From: Nitratireductor pacificus pht-3B
GTDB lineage: Bacteria; Pseudomonadota; Alphaproteobacteria; Rhizobiales; Rhizobiaceae
Assembly (NCBI RefSeq): GCF_000300335.1
Contig: NZ_AMRM01000009.1
Span: forward strand, 108,844-172,843
DNA: 64,000 bases
Direction: 5' to 3'
The position numbers and the translations under genes are program-made. The notes below the pieces were generated by a model, which saw nothing but the letters and a program-made list of their open reading frames with translations, was not told the origin of the DNA and searched no databases. Positions 58,434-64,000 of the stretch are shown in pieces; the first letter of the stretch is position 1, and each line of letters starts with the position of its first letter.

Positions 58434-59809
58434 GGCGGCCCGCCGGGCGCGCCCAGGCAGACCGACATCCGAACAAAACCGCCGATCCCGACAAGCCGGG
58501 CCTGGAAACGCGCCGCGTCGCCGTCAAGCTGCTGGCCGCCGTGGTGGATGCCCACGCCTCGCTCGACGGGCTGACGGACCCGGCGCATGGCCAGCCGGGT
58601 TTCCGCGCGCTCGATGCGCGCGACCGCTCGCTGGTGCGCGCCATCCTGATGAGCGCCCTGCGCCATCGCACCACCATCGAGGCGCTGCTCGCCCGGCGCC
58701 TCGACCGCCCGCTGCCGGGGAATGCCCGTGCCCTGTCGCACACGCTGCATGTGGCGGCGGCGCAGATCCTGTTCCTCGACGTGCCCGACAGCGCCGCCGT
58801 GGACCTCGCCGTGGCGCAGGCCAAAGCCGATCCGCGGCTGGCGCGCTTCTCCGGCCTGGTCAACGGCGTGCTGCGCAATCTGATCCGCGTCAAGGCGCGG
58901 GCGCTGCCGGCGGCTCTCGCCCAGACCCGCGAAGCGCCCGACTGGTTCGCCGAACGGCTGGAGGCGGCCTATGGGCCGGAGAAGGCCGCGGCGATCCTCG
59001 CCATGCACCGTCTCGAGCCGCCGGTGGATTTCTCCGTCAAGGAGGATCCCGCCCGCTGGGCCGAAGCGCTCGGCGGCATCGTGCTGCCGACGGGCTCGGT
59101 GCGCGTTGCGAAACTGGAAGCCGGCGTCGATACGATGCCGGGCTTCGCCGAAGGCGCGTGGTGGGTGCAGGACGCGGCCGCCAGCCTGCCGGCGCGGCTG
59201 CTCGGCGACGTCGCCGGAAAGCGCGTCGCCGATCTTTGCGCGGCACCAGGGGGCAAGACGGCGCAGCTCGTCCATGCCGGCGCGGATGTCACCGCCGTCG
59301 ACCTGTCGAAAAGCCGGCTGAAGCGGCTGGCTGAAAACCTCGCCCGTCTCCGGCTCGATGCGGAGATCGTCGAATCCGACATCCGCAAGTTCGTTCCCGA
59401 AGCGCCGTTCGACGCGGTGCTGCTCGATGCACCCTGTTCCTCGACCGGCACGGTGCGCCGGCACCCGGACGTCCCCTGGACGAAGGCGCCGGAGGACATC
59501 GACAAGCTCGCCGCCCTGCAGCGCGCGCTGCTCGATCACGCCGTCACGCTGGTCAGGCCCGGCGGCGCCGTGGTCTTCTCCAACTGCTCGCTCGATCCCG
59601 CCGAGGGCGAGGCGATGCTCGCGGCGTTCCTCGCCGAGACGCCGGAGGCAGCGCTCGACCCGATCCTGCCGGGCGAGCTGCCCGGTATTGCCGCCTTCGT
59701 CAGCCCCGAGGGCTATCTGCGGACGACGCCGGCGGACAGCCTTGGCACAACGCCGCTCATGCAGGGGCTGGACGGTTTCTTCGCCGCTCGCATCCGGCGC
59801 GCCGGCTGA
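58430..59809 (+). CDS. RsmB-type rRNA cytosine-C5 methyltransferase
   Basis: A 459-residue protein. The N-terminal part is a NusB-like RNA-binding domain ([25 protein letters not shown]). The C-terminal methyltransferase has the SAM loop [21 protein letters not shown] and two catalytic cysteines in [15 protein letters not shown] and [10 protein letters not shown]. It probably methylates 16S rRNA C967. The start overlaps htpX (ATGA-type, start at GTG/ATG boundary); it begins [12 protein letters not shown]. Confidence 0.93.
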   Translation: MRRPAGRAQADRHPNKTADPDKPGLETRRVAVKLLAAVVDAHASLDGLTDPAHGQPGFRALDARDRSLVRAILMSALRHRTTIEALLARRLDRPLPGNARALSHTLHVAAAQILFLDVPDSAAVDLAVAQAKADPRLARFSGLVNGVLRNLIRVKARALPAALAQTREAPDWFAERLEAAYGPEKAAAILAMHRLEPPVDFSVKEDPARWAEALGGIVLPTGSVRVAKLEAGVDTMPGFAEGAWWVQDAAASLPARLLGDVAGKRVADLCAAPGGKTAQLVHAGADVTAVDLSKSRLKRLAENLARLRLDAEIVESDIRKFVPEAPFDAVLLDAPCSSTGTVRRHPDVPWTKAPEDIDKLAALQRALLDHAVTLVRPGGAVVFSNCSLDPAEGEAMLAAFLAETPEAALDPILPGELPGIAAFVSPEGYLRTTPADSLGTTPLMQGLDGFFAARIRRAG

Positions 59810-59897
59810 TCAGCGCCGGCAACTTTCATCTTCGCACAAATGGTTGAATCATTTAGACTCTCGCCGATGTGGGGATACCGGAAGAAAATCGCAGCCA

Positions 59898-61619
59898 TTG
59901 GATAGGGTAAGGGGGCACGCCCCCCATCAATTATGGGGACTCTTCGCGCGGCAGGCATGGATGCGCCTGCGGCGACGCCTGCGCGCCGGTCCGTCCTATC
60001 GCTGGCGCTACTCCGGGCGCACGCCAGAACGCCTGCTGATCGCCCCGCCGGACCTGCGCCTGGCCGACGCCCAGGTGGCGCGCGACATCTATCACGGCCG
60101 TTTCCTGCTCGGTGGCCAGCTCGTGGAGACGGGCGGGCAATCGCCGTTCCAGATGCAGGCCGGCAATCCGGCCTGGCAGGAATCCCTGCACGGCTTTCGC
60201 TGGCTGCGCCACATGCGCGCCGCAGAGAGCGAACTGGCGGCGGCCAATGCCCGCGCCCTCGTCGAGGACTGGATCGCGACCTACGGCAAACGCGTCTCCA
60301 GCCCGCCCTGGGAACCGGCGATCGCGGCGCGGCGCGTCATCTCCTGGCTGCAGCATTCCTCCGTCGTGCTGCAGGGCGCGGAGCTTCCCTTCTACCGGTT
60401 GTTCCTGAAGAACCTCGCGGTGCAGATGCGCTATCTGCGGGCCATGGCCTCGGAGATGCCGGACGGCGAGGACCGCCTTCGCGCGCGGGTGGCGCTCGCC
60501 CTGTGCGCGCTCTCGCTGCCGACCCCGGCCACGGCGCTGCGCACGGCCAGCCGCAACCTCGCCTTCGAGCTGGAACGCCAGATCCTGGCCGATGGCGGCC
60601 ATGTCTCGCGCAACCCGCGCGCGGTTCTCGAGCTGCTGGCCGATCTGCTGCCGCTGCGCCAGACCTACACCAACCAGTCCGAGCAGCCGCCGCAGGCGCT
60701 GGTCGAGGCGGTCGAGCGCATGCTGCCGGCGCTGCGCTTCTTCCGCCACCGGGACGGCAGCATCGCCCGCTTCAACGGCATGGGCATCACGCTCTACGAC
60801 CGCGTCGCGGCCATCCTGCGCTATGACGACACGGACGGCGCGCCCCTGCTGCACGCGCCGCATTCAGGCTATGAGCGCCTGGCGCTGGGGGGCACCACCG
60901 TGCTTGCCGATGCCGCCGCCCCGCCGCCGCCCGACCTGTCGCATTTCGCCCATGCGGGGTGCCTTTCCTTCGAGATGTCGTCGGGGCGCCACCAGTTCAT
61001 CGTCAACAGCGGGGTCGATAGTTTCGGCGACGACAGCTTCCGGCCGCTGGCGCGCACCACCGCGGCCCATTCGACCGTCACGCTGAACGACACCTCGCAG
61101 GCACGTTTCAGCCTCTCTTCCCAGTGGAACGGGCTGATCGGAACGCCGCTTCTCTCGGGGCCCCGCCGGGTGGCCTGCCGGCGCGACGACGGCGAGGGCG
61201 TGCATCGCTTCGTGGCCAGCCATGACGGCTATGCGGCGCGCTTCGGCCTGATGCATGAGCGCGAGCTCGCCCTGTCGCAGAACGGCATCCTGCTGGAAGG
61301 CACGGACCGCGTCTGCCGGCCGGACGGTTCACGCGCCCGGGCGGTCGGCGGCGACGCCGTCGCGGTCCGGTTCCACGTCCATCCCGACATCGACATCTAT
61401 CGCGATCCCGAGGGCCGCCTGATCCTGACCGGGGAGGCGACGGACACGTGGCTGTTCACGGCTGAGAGCGCGGCACCCGTGGTCGAGGAATCGATCTTCT
61501 TCGCGGGCCTCGGCGGGCCGCGCAGAAGCCGCCAGATCGTGCTCTACGCCGCCGCCTCGGAGCAGTCCGAGATCCATTGGCGGCTGCAGAAGACGCACGC
61601 CATCAACGGCGATGGCTGA
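59898..61619 (+). CDS. Heparinase II/III-like family protein
   Basis: A 573-residue protein of the alginate-lyase/heparinase II/III superfamily. It has an alpha-toroid N-terminal half (WEPAIAARRVISWLQHSS, RNLAFELERQILADGGHVSRNP) and a beta-sheet C-terminal half (HAGCLSFEMSSGRHQFIVNSG, RTTAAHSTVTLND). Alphaproteobacteria almost always carry it next to rsmB and purH, and its substrate is unknown. No ATG fits: the frame overlaps rsmB, and MRLRRRLRAG would cut conserved sequence (LWGLFARQAW). I propose TTG at 59898 with GGAAG upstream, giving DRVRGHAPHQLWGLF after the initiator. Confidence 0.88.
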   Translation: MDRVRGHAPHQLWGLFARQAWMRLRRRLRAGPSYRWRYSGRTPERLLIAPPDLRLADAQVARDIYHGRFLLGGQLVETGGQSPFQMQAGNPAWQESLHGFRWLRHMRAAESELAAANARALVEDWIATYGKRVSSPPWEPAIAARRVISWLQHSSVVLQGAELPFYRLFLKNLAVQMRYLRAMASEMPDGEDRLRARVALALCALSLPTPATALRTASRNLAFELERQILADGGHVSRNPRAVLELLADLLPLRQTYTNQSEQPPQALVEAVERMLPALRFFRHRDGSIARFNGMGITLYDRVAAILRYDDTDGAPLLHAPHSGYERLALGGTTVLADAAAPPPPDLSHFAHAGCLSFEMSSGRHQFIVNSGVDSFGDDSFRPLARTTAAHSTVTLNDTSQARFSLSSQWNGLIGTPLLSGPRRVACRRDDGEGVHRFVASHDGYAARFGLMHERELALSQNGILLEGTDRVCRPDGSRARAVGGDAVAVRFHVHPDIDIYRDPEGRLILTGEATDTWLFTAESAAPVVEESIFFAGLGGPRRSRQIVLYAAASEQSEIHWRLQKTHAINGDG

Positions 61620-61639
61620 CAGGCGGATGCCCGACCGCG

Positions 61640-62641
61640 TTACAGCGGCGGCGCCTCGGCCGGGCGCTCCGGCCTGGCCGCTGCCCGCGCGTGGCCAGGC
61701 GTCTGACCTGTCACGCGCTTGTAGGCACGGCTGAAGGCCGCCTGCGAGGCATAGCCCAGGCGCCGCGCCGCCATATCGATGGACATGCGGTCACGGGCGA
61801 TCCATTGCTCCGCCAGACGCATCCTGAGGGCAGCGACATAGCGCAGCGGCGTCGTTCCCGTTGCCGCGACGAAGCGCTCGGCGAAGACGGAACGCGAGCT
61901 GCCCATTTCCGCCGCCATTTCGGCGACGCTCCAGTCGCGGCCCGGGTCGCGGTGCAGCGCGGCGATGACCCGGCCGAGCCGGGGATCGCGCAGCGCTTCC
62001 ACCCAGCCGGTCGCGTCGCCGCAGCCGCATTCGACCCAGCCCCGGACGATCGTCGCGGCGACCACGTCGGCGAGCCGCGCCAGTATGCCCGCCGTGCCGG
62101 CCCGGTCCGTGGCCATCTCGCGCTCCATCGCCGCCAGAAGCGGCGGGATCTCCGGCTGGCGGCCGAGCAGTGCGCCAACCGACATCACCGCCGGCATCAG
62201 GCCGACCAGCGGATGCAGCGTGTCCAGCTCGAACTCCATCTGGCCGGTGAAGATCAGCACGTCCTTCGTCCGGCAGGTTCCCGGCGCATACTCCGTCAGC
62301 GCGCAGACTTCGGCGCAGAGCGGCGTCGTCTCGAAGCTCTCCAGCGGACGCGAGGAAACGCCCGGCGCCGAGACGATGGCGTGGGCATCGCCGCGCGGCA
62401 GCAGCACCGCGTCGCCGCAGCCCAGCCGGGCGGGATCGCCCGCCGCCGGCCGGATATGCACGTCGCCCGCGGCAATGAAATGAAACCGGGCATGGGCCGT
62501 CGCGGGGAAGCTGATGCCGAAGGGTGGCGCAAGCCGCAGCTTGCCGTAACTGGCACCGCGCAGGCGCATGCCCATGAGCAATTCGCTCAGCGGGTCGCGG
62601 TCGGAGCGGGTCGATGAAGGTCCGGAGTTTCGATCAAGCAT
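61640..62641 (-). CDS. AraC-family transcriptional regulator (cupin-type, AraC_N)
   Basis: A 333-residue regulator. The N-terminal cupin sensor (FHFIAAGDVHIRPAAGDPARLGCGDAVLLPRGDAHAI) precedes a C-terminal double helix-turn-helix: WSVAEMAAEMGSSRSVFAERF and SIDMAARRLGYASQAAFSRAYKRVTGQTPGH. It is divergent from the MFS gene and most likely controls it. Confidence 0.93.
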   Translation of the reverse strand: MLDRNSGPSSTRSDRDPLSELLMGMRLRGASYGKLRLAPPFGISFPATAHARFHFIAAGDVHIRPAAGDPARLGCGDAVLLPRGDAHAIVSAPGVSSRPLESFETTPLCAEVCALTEYAPGTCRTKDVLIFTGQMEFELDTLHPLVGLMPAVMSVGALLGRQPEIPPLLAAMEREMATDRAGTAGILARLADVVAATIVRGWVECGCGDATGWVEALRDPRLGRVIAALHRDPGRDWSVAEMAAEMGSSRSVFAERFVAATGTTPLRYVAALRMRLAEQWIARDRMSIDMAARRLGYASQAAFSRAYKRVTGQTPGHARAAARPERPAEAPPL

Positions 62642-62718
62642 TCCGGAGAATATGGCATGGATCGTCCGGAGACGCCACCCATCTGAGGGCGACCGATTCA
62701 TGAACGGAGTTTCCTCGG

Positions 62719-63915
62719 ATGAACGACGCGACGAATGCAGATGCCGCCGGCGAAGAGCGGCCCGCCTGGTGGGCGGTGGTTTCCATGAGCCTCGGGGTCT
62801 TCGGCCTGGTTGGCTCCGAATTCCTGCCGGCCAGCCTGCTGACGCCCATCGCGGCCGAGCTCGGCGTCACCGAGGGCATGGCCGGGCAGGCGGTGACGAC
62901 GACGGCGGCCGTGGCGCTGATCACCAGCCTGGTCATAACCGCGCTGATCCGCCGGATCGACCGGCGCAAGGTCCTGCTCGGCTTCTCCGTGTTGCTGATC
63001 CTGTCGAACCTGCTCGTGGCCGTGGCGCCGAACCTTCCCCTGCTGCTTGCCGGGCGCATCGCGCTGGGCGTCGCCCTCGGCGGCTTCTGGACCCTCTCGG
63101 CAGCCACCGTGATGCGGCTCGTCCCCGAGCGCTTCGTGCCGCGCGCCCTTTCGGTGCTGTTCACCGGCGTCTCGGCGGCGACCCTGTTCGCCGCGCCCGC
63201 CGGCAGCTATCTGGGCGATCTGGCGGGCTGGCGCGTCGTGTTCCTGGCTGCCGCGGGGCTGGGCGCGCTTGCCCTCGTCACCCAGTTCCTCGCCCTGCCT
63301 TCGCTCGCGCCACGCGGCCATTCGCGCTTCGGCACGATGATCGAGGTGGTATCGCGGCGCACGGTCGGGCTGGCCATGATCGCCATCCTGCTTGTCTTCA
63401 CCGGTCACTTCGCCTTCTTCACCTATATCCGCCCGTTCCTCGAGAACGTCACCCAGGTCGGCGTGACCGGCATCTCGGTCATCCTGCTCGGCTTCGGCAT
63501 CGCCAATCTCGCCGGCAACTATCTCGGCGCGTTCCTGTTCGAGCGGTCCATGCGGTTCACGCTCACCGTCATGCCGCTGGTCATGGGCACGCTGGCGCTC
63601 GTCCTGTCGCGCCTCGGCGGCAACGTGGCCGTCGATGCCGCCATGGTCGCGATCTGGGGCCTGGCCTTCGGCGCGGTGCCGGTCGCCTGGTCCACCTGGA
63701 TCACCCGCGCCGTGCCCGACGAGACGGAAAGCGCCGGCGGCCTGTTCGTCGCCGCCATCAACCTCGCCATCGCCACCGGCGCGGCGGCGGGCGGCTTCAT
63801 CTTCGATACCAGCGGCATCGAGAGCGTCTTCGCCGTCAGCGGCGCGGTGCTCATCGTCGCGGCCGTCACCATCCTGACCGCCGTCGTCACGCGGCCCGCC
63901 GCCGAGGCGGCGTGA
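62719..63915 (+). CDS. MFS transporter, drug/sugar-efflux (AraJ-like) type
   Basis: A 398-residue permease of 12 predicted helices. Features are EFLPASLLTPIAAELGVTEGMAGQAVTTTAAVAL in the first helices and LAGRIALGVALGGFWTLSAATVMRLVPERFVPRALSVLFTGVSAATLFAAPAGSYLG, the DHA1-type segment. AGGAATTTCC-type sites are absent; GGA(G)TTTCCTC gives a weak ribosome site. The paired AraC regulator suggests inducible efflux of a small molecule. Confidence 0.92.
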   Translation: MNDATNADAAGEERPAWWAVVSMSLGVFGLVGSEFLPASLLTPIAAELGVTEGMAGQAVTTTAAVALITSLVITALIRRIDRRKVLLGFSVLLILSNLLVAVAPNLPLLLAGRIALGVALGGFWTLSAATVMRLVPERFVPRALSVLFTGVSAATLFAAPAGSYLGDLAGWRVVFLAAAGLGALALVTQFLALPSLAPRGHSRFGTMIEVVSRRTVGLAMIAILLVFTGHFAFFTYIRPFLENVTQVGVTGISVILLGFGIANLAGNYLGAFLFERSMRFTLTVMPLVMGTLALVLSRLGGNVAVDAAMVAIWGLAFGAVPVAWSTWITRAVPDETESAGGLFVAAINLAIATGAAAGGFIFDTSGIESVFAVSGAVLIVAAVTILTAVVTRPAAEAA

Positions 63916-63924
63916 GGCGGGCTT

Positions 63925-63951
63925 GCGGGCGGCGGCAGCCCTGCCGCCCGC
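63925..63951 (+). terminator. Hairpin after the last MFS gene
   Basis: GCGGGCGGC (63925-63933) pairs with GCCGCCCGC (63943-63951) in a perfect 9-bp stem, 10 bases past the stop. GCCTTCG follows; there is no real U-tract. Confidence 0.6.
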
Positions 63952-63966
63952 GCCTTCGCCGGCCTG

Positions 63967-64000
63967 AAGCATCGGACCGAAAAGTGGAACCCGGTTTTCG
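63967..64000. repeat. Rhizobial intergenic repeat, family D, copy 3 (cut by window end)
   Basis: AAGCATCGGACCGAAAAGTGG then GAACCCGGTTTTCG; the canonical left half of the element. The right arm lies beyond the edge. Confidence 0.8.

Noticed and set aside
59358..59897. A 753-codon version of the heparinase-like gene
   Set aside because: The extra part overlaps the methyltransferase gene out of frame and is Arg/Ser-rich.

Overview
The window is GC-rich chromosomal DNA of an alphaproteobacterium. It is most likely from the Hyphomicrobiales (Rhizobiales), close to the Phyllobacteriaceae. I infer this from the 1600-residue NAD-glutamate dehydrogenase, a NodF/NodE-like acyl carrier protein and ketosynthase pair, the rhizobial form of sdhCDAB, glnK-amtB next to tesB, and several families of intergenic palindromic repeats of the kind scattered through rhizobial genomes. 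I saw no insertion sequence, prophage, CRISPR array, rRNA or tRNA. Nearly all of it reads as ordinary core or catabolic chromosome.

Layout. 1-437: start of a branched-chain-type ABC substrate-binding protein, cut by the window edge. 623-9984: a tryptophan/anthranilate catabolic cluster. Seven minus-strand genes (FAD monooxygenase/old-yellow-enzyme fusion, SDR, MarR regulator, crotonase, acyl-CoA dehydrogenase, 2-aminobenzoate-CoA ligase, tryptophan 2,3-dioxygenase) face a plus-strand arylformamidase-like hydrolase across two tandem 16-bp palindromes that look like the MarR operator. 10063-15723: a lone Lrp ligand-binding domain, a small exported protein, the NodFE-like pair, and an imelysin plus di-heme oxidoreductase pair. 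15966-20050: nrdHIEF (class Ib ribonucleotide reductase) behind a clear cobalamin riboswitch. 20093-30857: MFS permease, NAD-GDH, AhpD-like protein, L,D-transpeptidase, response regulator, cyclic-nucleotide-binding protein, exonuclease III, LolA.

30965-45653: ftsK, glnK-amtB with a sigma-54-like promoter, tesB, a UbiH-type hydroxylase, OsmC, leucine-type dehydrogenase, MsrA, an MFS permease with a histidine-rich tail, and sdhCDAB. 45974-54723: small exported and membrane proteins of poorly known function (including a membrane protein overlapping a ClpP-fold protein), leuC, a MarR protein with a cysteine-rich tail divergent from a secreted acidic protein, and an MgtC-family protein. 54795-64000: an amino-acid ABC permease and binding protein, a thermonuclease, the SDH assembly factor SdhAF4, htpX, an RsmB-type methyltransferase, a heparinase II/III-like protein, and a divergent AraC/MFS pair.

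How the parts fit. The first 10 kb would take tryptophan through kynurenine and anthranilate to 2-aminobenzoyl-CoA and then through beta-oxidation-like steps; kynureninase is not in the window. The riboswitch would silence the B12-independent ribonucleotide reductase when cobalamin is available. GDH, glnK-amtB and the leucine-type dehydrogenase are nitrogen functions, and SdhAF4 serves the succinate dehydrogenase encoded 12 kb away.
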